Shown one piece after another: positions 47,745 through 55,924 of a DNA stretch of 61,230 bases (position 1 is the stretch's first letter; each line of letters opens with the position of its first letter). Made by a program: the position numbers and the translations under genes. Origin of the DNA: CAZAYY01 sp964489525. GTDB lineage: Bacteria; Chloroflexota; Anaerolineae; Anaerolineales; JABWBV01. The notes beneath the pieces are model-generated. The model was given only the letters and a program-made list of their open reading frames with translations, did not search any database and had not been told where the DNA came from. Where the stretch lies: positions 1-61,230 of the forward strand of contig CAZAYY010000023.1 of the NCBI GenBank assembly GCA_964489525.1. Direction: 5' to 3'.

Positions 47745-48710
47745 TTATAACACCTTTTGAGCAACCAACAACCCTTGAATGCTTGATGTCTCTATATAAA
47801 TAGGTTTCCATTTGGGACTCGTCAATAGATACGCTGCTACCAAAAAGTTTTTCATGGACTTTGGAAAGTAAATGTCATGGAGGGCTGCTAATCCTCCCAC
47901 ACGAATGTTTTCCTCAAGCAGTTCAAACTCAATTACAGAGGATAATTCACCAGAGTCAAAGAAAATGAAATCCCATGCCTGATTTTCAAGGTTCTGAAAT
48001 TGTTCAATGATGGTTGGAGTTGTTTTGGAATAATTTTGTAAGAATTCAATTTCATGGTCGAAATTTGATTTTGCTGAGTATTGGTCAATAATTTGCCTCG
48101 GAAACACAAGATTTCCATCTTTTCCGAAAATTTCCGAAATTCCCCACTTATTTTTGCCCAATGTGTTTGATATTTTTTGGGTCAAGCCTGGACGGTTGCT
48201 ATCCCGGTACAGGAAACGCTCCAGGGTTGGTAAAAAGGTTTGGGTTGGGACCCCGCAATATTCGCTTATGAACTGGCGCTCATAAAAATTCTGTAACTGA
48301 TTGGCTGTAATAGTCACACCTTGAATTTGTTTAACATGATTTTTGACGAGATCCTTGTGTTTTGAATCACCTACATAATTGATTAAGGAAGAAAAATCAG
48401 CATCAACAGTAGTAATTCGAGCATTTACCTTTTTGCCATACTCAGCCCAAAGCACAGTTGAGATCCCTGCCCCAATTTCTAAGATATCTTCGCATTCAGC
48501 GTGAAAAGCAATATTTACCATCGTGCTGTAGGTCGAGAAAGCGTTGTAGTTAAATTCATTTTGGTAATTAAGATCCGAGAAAAAATAATTACGAATAGCA
48601 TTCCCTGGGTGATTCATGCCAGGGAATCTATTTTGGGTTGGTATATCGAAGCCGATTGACGCCTTTTTATATAACCAATTGCGCATTTTTAAGACGAAAT
48701 TATTTATCAT
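47745..48710 (-). CDS. class I SAM-dependent methyltransferase
   Basis: 321 residues from ATG 48710 (GGAG 9 nt upstream). Motif I ILEIGAGISTVLWAEYGKKV, motif II ITTVDADFSS, and WDFIFFDSGE...GGLAALHDIY near the end place it among Rossmann-fold methyltransferases (TylF/FkbM-like), probably O-methylating a sugar. Its start overlaps the tail of an acetyltransferase remnant (48700-48873). AT-rich; only ~1 bp separates its stop from the next gene start. Confidence 0.82.
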   Translation of the reverse strand: MINNFVLKMRNWLYKKASIGFDIPTQNRFPGMNHPGNAIRNYFFSDLNYQNEFNYNAFSTYSTMVNIAFHAECEDILEIGAGISTVLWAEYGKKVNARITTVDADFSSLINYVGDSKHKDLVKNHVKQIQGVTITANQLQNFYERQFISEYCGVPTQTFLPTLERFLYRDSNRPGLTQKISNTLGKNKWGISEIFGKDGNLVFPRQIIDQYSAKSNFDHEIEFLQNYSKTTPTIIEQFQNLENQAWDFIFFDSGELSSVIEFELLEENIRVGGLAALHDIYFPKSMKNFLVAAYLLTSPKWKPIYIETSSIQGLLVAQKVL

Positions 48711-48873
48711 TATGATGCTCCGAAGTATCATTTAATGACCGGATAACTTTTGCCGGGTTGCCACCAACCAGGGTGGAAGGCGGCACATCTTTTGTTACCC
48801 CACTTCCGGCTCCTGTTAAAATTCTACTTAAGATAAATTGCCTGAACTCGTTTTTCGTTTTCATTCCATACAT
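48700..48873 (-). pseudogene. C-terminal remnant of a hexapeptide (LbH) acetyltransferase
   Basis: The 57-codon frame ends GAGSGVTKDVPPSTLVGGNP then AKVIR, the invariant end of sugar O-acetyltransferases (VIGAGSVVTKDVPPxTLVxGNPAKVIR). The left-handed helix repeats and the active-site His are gone; upstream residues (MYGMKTKNEFRQ) are unrelated sequence. The stop overlaps the methyltransferase start. The gap up to the flippase (48874-48933) holds no other gene. Confidence 0.75.
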
Positions 48874-48933
48874 CGTAAAGGCTGAAGATAAAGATCTAGT
48901 TTCAATGTTTTGCGGATTTTTCTCTTATTAATT

Positions 48934-50442
48934 TTACTTATCATAGGTTTTAGTTATGAGAATATTCTGCCACTTTTGTGGTAACAGATTTCTTGTTATT
49001 TCTTTTACAATTTTTATTGTTTTATCGCGCTCGCCAATTATCAATATTGTGCTGTAAATTGTAACAAAAATAAATCCCTTAATAAGGCCTGTTCTCCATG
49101 GAGAACCTGCTATGCCGGGAAATTCAATGCTTAATCGTCCCAAAAGCAAGCCCATCATCAGGCCTATCGCAGGAAATAAAAATAGTTCCTTAATGGAAAA
49201 ATCAACATATTCTTTAGCTTGATAAAGGAGCAAAATTACACCGAACAAAACGGAAATATTAACAGCAATTGCTACTCCTTCAATATTGAAAATTGGGCCA
49301 AGACCGAAAAGGAGGATTATTAATACGCCAAATTGAATTGTACGAACGATGCTGACTTTTTCTGGTTTTCCAACAGCGCCAAACACATTGGCAACCGTTA
49401 ATTTAATTGGGTCGATCAATGTATAGAAAAACATTAAACGAAAAGTGGTCAACATTGGCAACCACTTTTCGCCAAGAAGAATCAAAATAAACTCAGGGGC
49501 AACTAAAACAAAACCCCCGCCCACCAGAAAACCAATCCGGATTAGAAAAGCATTGGTTCTAAAAAACGCTTGAGACATTTTTTCCCGTTGATTTTTTAAC
49601 GCAGCATAGGTGCTGGTAGCTACAGTCGAAATTGGGTTGGCGATGATTTGGCGAGGATATGTTGCAAAGGTAAAAGCCCTTGAATAGAAACCCAGGGCGG
49701 TATCGCCTAAATTTCGCCCTGTCCAAATATCATCAATTTCATCAATTAGATCTTTGAAAATCGCACCAACAATGCTTCTTTTTCCATAACTTAAATAATA
49801 GCTTACGACAGTTTTTGACCAACCTAATCTAATTCTCCATACTGGCTTAACGAAATAAAATAATAGGACTGAAGTAACTGCTGTCATGATGTTAGTGGCT
49901 ACGAGACTCCACACACCAAATCCTTGCCATGCCAGAATTATTGAAGTTATGGTTCCAAAGAAAATATTTAGAGTGGCGATAATGGAAATTCTTTGATAAT
50001 TAAGGGATTTCATTTGAGCATATTTGGGTGTAAGCACCAAATTTTCAACAACATGAGTGGCTAAAATCGTCCAGAAAACAAATCGGTTCTGAGTTTCGAA
50101 GAAAATATAGCCGCTAATGAAGAGTAATATTGCCCAAATTGATGTAAAAAGCAAAGTTAAGGTGAAATGAACTCGAAGGGCGAGTTCTCCTTCGCTTTCC
50201 TCAGTTTTATGGAGGTACGCCCCACCGAGGCTGAATGTCGGTAACTTGGATGTCAGCATCACCGCCGACACCGCAAAGGCATACACCCCAAAGTCGTCCG
50301 GGGCCAGCAGACGAGCCAGGATAATGGATCGGGCAAACTGCACCACTGCGCCGATGCCGCTCGCCGCAATCTGGTACGCGCTCGACCTCACACTCCTTTT
50401 TGCCAGGCTTTCCTGGGGTTTTTCGTCGAGGGGGGTGGTCAT
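48934..50442 (-). CDS. oligosaccharide flippase (Wzx/PST family), mosaic gene
   Basis: 502 residues with about 12-14 membrane segments. SAYQIAASGIGAVVQFARSI, ILARLLAPDDFGVYAFAVSA, GFYSRAFTFATYPRQIIANP and EFILILLGEKWLPM are conserved in Wzx-type lipid-linked-glycan flippases. It moves undecaprenyl-linked repeats to the outer leaflet. The first ~75-80 codons (about 50210-50442) are GC-rich with C/G third positions, the remaining ~420 AT-rich, so the gene is a recombination mosaic. Start overlaps the regulator stop by 4 bp. Confidence 0.9.
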   Translation of the reverse strand: MTTPLDEKPQESLAKRSVRSSAYQIAASGIGAVVQFARSIILARLLAPDDFGVYAFAVSAVMLTSKLPTFSLGGAYLHKTEESEGELALRVHFTLTLLFTSIWAILLFISGYIFFETQNRFVFWTILATHVVENLVLTPKYAQMKSLNYQRISIIATLNIFFGTITSIILAWQGFGVWSLVATNIMTAVTSVLLFYFVKPVWRIRLGWSKTVVSYYLSYGKRSIVGAIFKDLIDEIDDIWTGRNLGDTALGFYSRAFTFATYPRQIIANPISTVATSTYAALKNQREKMSQAFFRTNAFLIRIGFLVGGGFVLVAPEFILILLGEKWLPMLTTFRLMFFYTLIDPIKLTVANVFGAVGKPEKVSIVRTIQFGVLIILLFGLGPIFNIEGVAIAVNISVLFGVILLLYQAKEYVDFSIKELFLFPAIGLMMGLLLGRLSIEFPGIAGSPWRTGLIKGFIFVTIYSTILIIGERDKTIKIVKEITRNLLPQKWQNILITKTYDK

Positions 50443-50903
50443 GCGGGCCTCAGGGTGAATTCGTTGTCCACCACGGCGATTACGGGCAGGCCTTCGCCGG
50501 AGGGGCGGGCTTCGAGGCCCATCTCCAGGCAGGTCAGGCGGCAGATGTCGAGCAGCTCGCCGTCGCCTTCCAGGATGACCGCGCTGTGCCCGGAGGACTG
50601 CACCTGCTCCAGCAGCGACCGGGACTGCTCGCGCACCCGGCGGTAGATGCGCAGGGAGGTTTCGATGTATTTACCCGCCAGGCGGGTTTTTTCGGCGATG
50701 CCTTTGGGGGTGAGGATGTAGTTCCAGCGCCAGTGGTTGATTTTTTGGATTTTGATCAGCCCCTTTTTGGTCCAGCGGGTGAGGTGCCAGTTGACCGTGC
50801 CCACAGCCACGCCCACCCGTGCGGCCAGGTCGGCCTGGGTGATGGACGGTTCGTTGGCCAGCACTTCGAGAATCTCCAGTTGGTGGATGCGGTCTTGGGA
50901 CAT
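50439..50903 (-). CDS. winged-helix regulator at the head of the glycan operon (EPS-associated MarR type)
   Basis: 154 residues. ILEVLANEPSITQADLAARV, VGTVNWHLTRWTKKGLIKIQ and ILTPKGIAEKTRLAGKYIET agree with EPS-associated MarR-like winged-helix proteins, usually the first gene of polysaccharide loci. The C-terminal half (SAVILEGDGELLDICRL) is an unfamiliar alpha/beta extension which may sense a ligand. It overlaps the flippase start by 4 bp and precedes all AT-rich genes, so it likely controls the whole operon down to the GT4 gene. GC-rich. Confidence 0.85.
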   Translation of the reverse strand: MSQDRIHQLEILEVLANEPSITQADLAARVGVAVGTVNWHLTRWTKKGLIKIQKINHWRWNYILTPKGIAEKTRLAGKYIETSLRIYRRVREQSRSLLEQVQSSGHSAVILEGDGELLDICRLTCLEMGLEARPSGEGLPVIAVVDNEFTLRPA

Positions 50904-50914
50904 GGGGAGGGGAA

Positions 50915-50960
50915 AGGTTAAATGAAAAATGTTAAATGAAAAATTTTAAATGTTAAAACC
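50915..50960. repeat. AT-rich tandem repeat (TTAAATGAAAAATG)n
   Basis: TTAAATGAAAAATG-type units, about three degenerate copies ending ATGTTAAAACC, upstream of the glycan-operon regulator. Same family of low-complexity tracts as 51671-51800. Confidence 0.75.
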
Positions 50961-51021
50961 TGAATTCGAGGTTGCATTCAAGAATTGAATGATACTCCTC
51001 GAAGGGGAAGGGTGTCAAGGA

Positions 51022-51076
51022 GGATTTGGGATTTGGAAATTATAAATTGCAAATTGGAAATTGCAAATTATAATTC
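51022..51076. repeat. AT-rich heptamer repeat (GGAAATT/GCAAATT)n
   Basis: GATTTGG, GATTTGG, AAATTATAAATT, GCAAATT, GGAAATT, GCAAATT units in tandem just before the sulfotransferase gene. Same type as 25801-25863 and 53527-53582. Confidence 0.75.
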
Positions 51077-51081
51077 CCCCC

Positions 51082-51690
51082 ATGAACCGTTTCCTTTCTT
51101 TGTTTCGAAAACCTGTGGTTGTGGTTTCGGGGCTGCCGCGGTCGGGCACCTCCATGATGATGAAGATGCTGGCGGCGGGGGGGCTGGCGCTGCTGACCGA
51201 TGGCCTGCGCTCGCCCGACCCGGATAACCCGGAAGGGTACTATGAGTTTGAGCGGGTAAAGAAGCTGCCGGAGGGCGATGCCACCTGGTTGGGGGATGCA
51301 CGGGGTAAGGTGGTGAAGGTGATTTCGGCGCTGCTGCGCCACCTGCCCCCTGGGGAGACGTACCGGGTGATTTTTATGCGCCGGGCGCTGCCGGAGGTGT
51401 TGGCTTCGCAGAAGAAGATGCTGGCCAACCGGGGAGAGACCGGGGACGCGGTGAGCGATGCCGAGATGGCGGCGCTGTATGAGCAGCACATTGCCAACGT
51501 GCTGGCCTGGTTAAGGACCCAGCCCAACATGCAGGTGCTGGAGGTGGATTACAACCTTCTGGTGCAGAACCCGCGGCCCTGGGCTGAGCGGGTGAATGCC
51601 TTTGTGGGAATCAAGTTGGACGCGGAGCAGATGGCCGGGGCGGTTAACCCGGAACTCTACAGGCAGAGGGAAATGAAAAAGGGAAAATGA
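51082..51690 (+). CDS. sulfotransferase-like P-loop protein
   Basis: 203 residues from ATG 51082 (no clear ribosome site; a TTG at 51061 is in frame). VVVSGLPRSGTSMMMKMLAA is a PAPS-binding loop; then the 3'-phosphate region YRVIFMRRALPEVLASQKKM and LEVDYNLLVQNPRPWAERVN, in the right order. Shorter than typical sulfotransferases but complete in the nucleotide-binding fold. GC-rich. It stands on the plus strand between the glycan operon and the minus-strand sugar-nucleotide genes. Confidence 0.82.
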   Translation: MNRFLSLFRKPVVVVSGLPRSGTSMMMKMLAAGGLALLTDGLRSPDPDNPEGYYEFERVKKLPEGDATWLGDARGKVVKVISALLRHLPPGETYRVIFMRRALPEVLASQKKMLANRGETGDAVSDAEMAALYEQHIANVLAWLRTQPNMQVLEVDYNLLVQNPRPWAERVNAFVGIKLDAEQMAGAVNPELYRQREMKKGK

Positions 51691-51800
51691 AAAATTTTAA
51701 ATGTTAAATGGAAAATGGCGGCTGAAACAATTTTGCTTTCGCATTTCCCATTTCCCCTTTTGCCTTTCCCATTTTGCCTTTTGCCCTTCCGATTTCCCCT
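51671..51800. repeat. low-complexity tract, two opposite types
   Basis: Plus: AAATGAAAAAGGGAAAATGAA... / TTAAATGGAAAATGG (51671-51717). Then T/C type: CATTTCCCATTTCC, CCTTTTGCCTTTCC, CATTTTGCCTTTTGCC, CTTCCGATTTCC (51740-51797), roughly the reverse complement of the first type. The two halves form a long imperfect inverted repeat around 51718-51740. It starts inside the end of the sulfotransferase gene. Confidence 0.75.
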
Positions 51801-52513
51801 TATCCTTCCGGTAAGAACAGCCCTTTGAGCCTGTCGAACTCGGCCTGGGCCTGGGTGTAGTCGTCGGCCCGGCCAATGTCGAGCCAGTAGCCGTGGTAGG
51901 GGTAACCGCAGACCTTTTCGCCGGCGGCAATCAGTTTGAGCACCAGGTCGGGAAAATCTAACCGCTCCCCTTTGGGGATGTATTCGAGCACATGCGGGCT
52001 GAACATGTAGATGCCCATGCTGACCATGTAGTGATAGGTGGGTTTTTCGATGTACCCGGTAATGGCGCAGCTGGTTTCATCAATCTCCAACACGCCCAGG
52101 TCAATTTTCACATCCCGGCGGTGCATGGCAATGGTGGCAGCCGCGCCGTTTTTGGCGTGGTATTCGGCAAACTCCTGGTAGTTCAGGGTGGTCAGGATGT
52201 CGCCGTTCATCACCAGGAAATCGGCATCCAGGCCGGGGATGTTGGCCAGCGGCCCGGCTGTGCCGAGGGGGGTTTCTTCTTTGGAATAGCCAATGGTGAC
52301 GCCCAGCTTGCTGCCGTTGTTGAAGTAGGCCACAAGCAGTTCGGCCAGGTGGCCGACGGCCAGGGTCAGGTCGGTGATGCCGCTGCGTTTGAGCTGGCGG
52401 ATGACCACTTCCAAAATGGGCGTATCCCCCAGCGGCATGAGCGGCTTGGGGAAAACCACAGTGTAGGGGGCCAGCCGGGTGCCTTTTCCGCCGGCCAGGA
52501 TGACGGCTTTCAT
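51800..52513 (-). CDS. sugar-phosphate nucleotidyltransferase
   Basis: 237 residues from ATG 52513. AVILAGGKGTRLAPYTVVFP followed by KPLMPLGDTPILEVVI (NTP loop and PKP-like Lys), FLVMNGDILTTLNY (metal Asp) and GYWLDIGRADDYTQAQAEFD are standard for RmlA-like transferases; PtmE/LegX-type enzymes that make GDP-GlcNAc in legionaminic acid synthesis are of the same size. With the adjacent dehydratase this points to a nucleotide-deoxysugar precursor. Overlaps the dehydratase gene by 4 bp. Confidence 0.88.
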   Translation of the reverse strand: MKAVILAGGKGTRLAPYTVVFPKPLMPLGDTPILEVVIRQLKRSGITDLTLAVGHLAELLVAYFNNGSKLGVTIGYSKEETPLGTAGPLANIPGLDADFLVMNGDILTTLNYQEFAEYHAKNGAAATIAMHRRDVKIDLGVLEIDETSCAITGYIEKPTYHYMVSMGIYMFSPHVLEYIPKGERLDFPDLVLKLIAAGEKVCGYPYHGYWLDIGRADDYTQAQAEFDRLKGLFLPEG

Positions 52514-53511
52514 ACCTGGTATTCCTCCGGGCGGTACAGTTCCGGGTGATCCACCATCCAGGCGATGGTGCGTTCCAGCCCGGCTTGCAGCGAGACCTGC
52601 GGCGCCCAGCCCAGCAGGGCTTTGGCTTTGCGGTTGTCGGACCACAGGCGAAAGACCTCGCTTTTGCCGGGGCGCAGGCGGGCGGGGTCGGTTTGGATGT
52701 GGGGGGTTTTGCCCAGGGCTTTGAAAATGCTCTCGGCCAGTTCGCCAATGGAGACTTCGAAATCGGCCCCCAGGTTCACTTCCTGGCCGTGCACCTCATC
52801 CCCGGCCTGGGCCATTTTGACAAAGCCGTCCACCGTGTCGCTCACATAAGTGAAATCGCGGGTGGGGGTCAGGTCGCCCAGGCGGACTTCGGCGCGGGTG
52901 AGGGCCTGGGTGATGATGGTGGGGATGACCGCCCGGGCCGACTGGCGCGGGCCATAGGTGTTGAAGGGGCGCACAGTGCAGACGGGCAGGTCGTAAGCCC
53001 GGTAAAAGCTTTCGGCAAGCCGGTCGGCGCCGATTTTACTGGCGGAGTAGGGAGACTGGCCCTGCATGGGGTGTTTTTCGTCCATCGGGGTGTACTGCGC
53101 CGTGCCGTACACCTCGCTGGTGGAGGTGTGGATGATGCGCCCGGCCCCGGTTTGGCGGGCCGCCATGAGCACATTCAGCGTGCCCAGGACGTTTGTTTCG
53201 ACCACGGCGCGGGGGTGCTTATACGAGTACGGGATGGCGATCAGCGCGCCCAGGTGGAAGATCACTTCGATTCCCTGGCAGGCTTCGAGTACGGCGTTGG
53301 CGTCCTGCAGGTCGCCGTAGACCCATTCCACCGCGTCCAGCACGCTGGCAGGGGCATAGCGCAGCAGGCCGCGGTCGGCTCGCGAGGTGTAGCGCAAAAA
53401 TGCCCGCACCTGCGCGCCTTCGCCCACCAGCCGCTCGACGAGGTGGCTGCCAATGAACCCCCCCGCCCCGGTAACAAGAACCTTTTTGCCTTCCAGCGTG
53501 GTTTTTTCCAT
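52510..53511 (-). CDS. NAD-dependent sugar 4,6-dehydratase (LegB-like extended SDR)
   Basis: 333 residues from ATG 53511. Rossmann motif VLVTGAGGFIGSHLVERLVG, catalytic Thr/Ser in IHTSTSEVYGTAQYTPMDEK, the YxxxK of QSPYSASKIGADRLAESFY, and FNTYGPRQSARAVIPTIITQ all match 4,6-dehydratases of the LegB/GDP-mannose-dehydratase-like group. It removes water from a nucleotide hexose to make the 4-keto-6-deoxy sugar. Coupled by a 4-bp overlap with the nucleotidyltransferase that would supply its substrate. Confidence 0.9.
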   Translation of the reverse strand: MEKTTLEGKKVLVTGAGGFIGSHLVERLVGEGAQVRAFLRYTSRADRGLLRYAPASVLDAVEWVYGDLQDANAVLEACQGIEVIFHLGALIAIPYSYKHPRAVVETNVLGTLNVLMAARQTGAGRIIHTSTSEVYGTAQYTPMDEKHPMQGQSPYSASKIGADRLAESFYRAYDLPVCTVRPFNTYGPRQSARAVIPTIITQALTRAEVRLGDLTPTRDFTYVSDTVDGFVKMAQAGDEVHGQEVNLGADFEVSIGELAESIFKALGKTPHIQTDPARLRPGKSEVFRLWSDNRKAKALLGWAPQVSLQAGLERTIAWMVDHPELYRPEEYQV

Positions 53512-53526
53512 GGCTATATTGTATCC

Positions 53527-53582
53527 ATAAAATTTATAAATTTGAAATTTCAAATTTGAAATTTATAAATTACAATATCAAT
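53527..53582. repeat. AT-rich tandem repeat (GAAATTT)n
   Basis: AAATTTATAAATTTGAAATTTCAAATTTGAAATTTATAAATT-like tract, self-complementary, between the divergent dehydratase and SpoU methyltransferase genes. Same class as 51022-51076. Confidence 0.75.
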
Positions 53583-54377
53583 ATGTCACTCGACCTGATC
53601 ACCAGCCGCCAGAACCCCAAGATCCGCCAGGCCAGGGCGCTGCGCCAGCGAAAGGCCCGCGACGAAAGCGGCCTCTTCCTGGTGGAGGGCATTCGCCACG
53701 TGGGCGAAGCAGTGCAGTTGGGCGCTCGTTTGGAGTACCTGTGCTACGCCCCGGGGCTGCTCACCAGCGATTTTGCCCGCAGCCTTGTGGAGGATGCCCA
53801 GGCCCGTGGGGTGGCCTGCTATCCATGTTCCCCGGATGTTTTCGCCAGCCTGGCCGAAAAAGAAGACCCCGCCGGGATTCTTGCCGTGGTCCGGCAGCCC
53901 GGCTGGGTGTTGGAAGACCTCACCCCCGAGCGCCATCCCTGGCTGGCTGCGGTGGTTGCCCCGCAGGACCCCGGCAACATTGGCACCCTGCTGCGCACAC
54001 TGGACGCGGTGGGGGCAAACGGGCTGGTGCTGTTGGATGGCGGCGCGGACCCCTGGCACCCGACTGCGGTTCGGGCCAGCATGGGGACGGTGTTCTCGGT
54101 TCCGGCAGTCCAGGTTTCATTCCAGCATTTTGCCCGGTGGGCGCAAGAGCAGGGCTATGCCATTTTTGGCACATCGGCCCGCGGCAGCCAGGACTACCGC
54201 CAGGTGCGCTACGCCCGGCCGTGTGTGCTTCTGTTGGGCAGCGAGCGCGACGGCCTGAGCGAGGCCCAACGGGCGGCCTGCCACCATCTGGTGCGCCTGC
54301 CCATGGTCGGGCGGGGGAGCTCGCTCAACCTCTCCGTTGCTGCAGGGGTGCTGCTGTACGCCATGATGGAGGGGTAG
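53583..54377 (+). CDS. TrmH/SpoU-family RNA 2'-O-methyltransferase
   Basis: 264 residues from ATG 53583 (ORF extends 9 codons upstream without support). An N-terminal substrate-binding domain (ITSRQNPKIRQARALRQRKA, GLFLVEGIRHVGEAV) is followed by the SPOUT knot: APQDPGNIGTLLRTLDAVGA (motif I, NIG-LRT), PCVLLLGSERDGLSE (motif 2, LG-E--G) and LPMVGRGSSLNLSVAAGVLL (motif 3, S-SLN-S-A). It methylates a ribose in rRNA or tRNA. Wholly independent of the neighbouring operons. Confidence 0.9.
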   Translation: MSLDLITSRQNPKIRQARALRQRKARDESGLFLVEGIRHVGEAVQLGARLEYLCYAPGLLTSDFARSLVEDAQARGVACYPCSPDVFASLAEKEDPAGILAVVRQPGWVLEDLTPERHPWLAAVVAPQDPGNIGTLLRTLDAVGANGLVLLDGGADPWHPTAVRASMGTVFSVPAVQVSFQHFARWAQEQGYAIFGTSARGSQDYRQVRYARPCVLLLGSERDGLSEAQRAACHHLVRLPMVGRGSSLNLSVAAGVLLYAMMEG

Positions 54378-54520
54378 GAAAGCCGGTAGCTTGTAGCCTG
54401 GAGCTTGTAGCCTGTAGCTTATAGCTTATAGCCTATAGCCTATAGCTTATAGCCTGTAACGGGTGCCCCTATCACTTTCCTCCTGGCTGTTGGCTCTTGG
54501 CTCCTGGCTCAAAAAAAAAA
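54378..54520. repeat. low-complexity tract of GGAGC/TAGCC and GGCTC units
   Basis: Starts with AGCTTGTAGCCTGGAGCTTG, then TATAGCTTATAGCCTATAGC, then TCCTGGCTGTTGGCTCTTGG; same class as 23011-23064. After it, 54521-54738 is AT-rich (probable promoter of the tyrosine operon, no clear -35/-10 pair that I trust). Confidence 0.75.
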
Positions 54521-54738
54521 CATTTGTTTGAAGGGGGTTTTTGCCGCATAATATTCGGTGGAAATGACCTTATTTTTGAAAAAGAGAAATAAAATTCGGG
54601 GAAAATTATCGGTTTTTTATGATAAACTGAATCTATCTTATCCCAGATTTCATCAACTTAATCTTCAGGAGTTGGGCAAGACCCGGCAGGCCGTCGCCTC
54701 CGGGTCAACACCCAAAAAGACCATTTAAGGAGACCCCC

Positions 54739-55872
54739 ATGACCACACTTGAAGCCCCCCTGGACACCACCCGGCCCATGACGGAAGAGGCCGATTTCCT
54801 GCAAATAAAATCGGTCGATCATGTTCACCTGTACGTAGGCAACGCCAAGCAGGCGATGTATTACTGGTGGCAGGCGTTTGGCTTCACGCCGGTGGCGTAT
54901 TCCGGCCTGGAAACGGGCAACCGGGGCTTTGCATCCTATGTGTTGGAATCCGGCAAAATCCGGCTGGTGGTTTCGGCGGCCTATGGCCCCACCCACGAAA
55001 TTGCCGCCCACCACATGGTGCACGGGGATGGCGTCAAGGTGATTGCCCTGGGGGTGAGTGATGTGGATTCTGCGTGGCGCGAAACCACCCGGCGCGGCGC
55101 GAAGTTGGCCTGGGCGCCGCGGGAAGAGCAGGACGAGTACGGCACTTACCGCACCTCGGCCATCTATACCTACGGCGAAACTCTCCATGTCTTTGTGGAT
55201 CGCTCGGATTACCGAGGTCCCTTTGCCCCTGGCTACCAGCCCTTTACCCGCCCCGCCAACCCGACGGGTGTGGTCGCGGTGGACCACATGGTGGGCAATG
55301 TGCAGTTAGGCAAGATGAACGAATGGGTTCATTTTTATCACGATGTGATGGGCTTTCGCCAGCTGCTGCACTTTGACGATAAAGATATTTCTACGGAATA
55401 TTCCGCCCTGATGTCAAAAGTGATGGCCAACGGCAACGGCCGGGTGAAGTTCCCCATCAACGAACCCGCCGAGGGGCGGCGCAAGTCGCAAATTGAAGAA
55501 TACCTGGATTACTACTACGGCCCCGGCGTGCAGCACCTGGCCCTGGCCACCGGGGACATTCTGCGCACCGTGCGCGAACTGCGCGACCGGGGTGTGGAGT
55601 TCCTGCGGGTTCCCGATACGTATTACGAAGCCCTGCCCGAACGGGTGGGCAAAATCAACGAAGACCTGAACATGATCCACGAACTGGGCATCCTGGTGGA
55701 CCGGGATGACGAAGGCTACCTGCTGCAGGTCTTCACCCGCCCGCTGCAAGATCGCCCGACCATGTTCGTCGAAATCATCGAGCGGCACGGCAGCCAGGGC
55801 TTTGGCAAGGGCAATTTCAAAGCCCTGTTCGAGTCCATCGAGATGGAACAGGCCCGCCGCGGCAACCTGTAA
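54739..55872 (+). CDS. hppD: 4-hydroxyphenylpyruvate dioxygenase
   Basis: 377 residues, two VOC half-domains. The iron ligands are His in VAVDHMVGNVQ, His in GPGVQHLALATGDI and Glu in TMFVEIIERHG, in the correct order. NEGRRKSQIEEYL-type (EPAEGRRKSQIEEYLDYYYG) and the C-terminal GKGNFKALFESIEMEQARRG helix are diagnostic. It converts 4-hydroxyphenylpyruvate to homogentisate using O2. First gene of the tyrosine-degradation operon, AAGGAG 5 nt upstream of ATG. Confidence 0.97.
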   Translation: MTTLEAPLDTTRPMTEEADFLQIKSVDHVHLYVGNAKQAMYYWWQAFGFTPVAYSGLETGNRGFASYVLESGKIRLVVSAAYGPTHEIAAHHMVHGDGVKVIALGVSDVDSAWRETTRRGAKLAWAPREEQDEYGTYRTSAIYTYGETLHVFVDRSDYRGPFAPGYQPFTRPANPTGVVAVDHMVGNVQLGKMNEWVHFYHDVMGFRQLLHFDDKDISTEYSALMSKVMANGNGRVKFPINEPAEGRRKSQIEEYLDYYYGPGVQHLALATGDILRTVRELRDRGVEFLRVPDTYYEALPERVGKINEDLNMIHELGILVDRDDEGYLLQVFTRPLQDRPTMFVEIIERHGSQGFGKGNFKALFESIEMEQARRGNL

Positions 55873-55924
55873 TGCCCTGCCTGGTGGTGCGGCGAAACAT
55901 GGCGTCTAAAACCGGGTAAACCTC

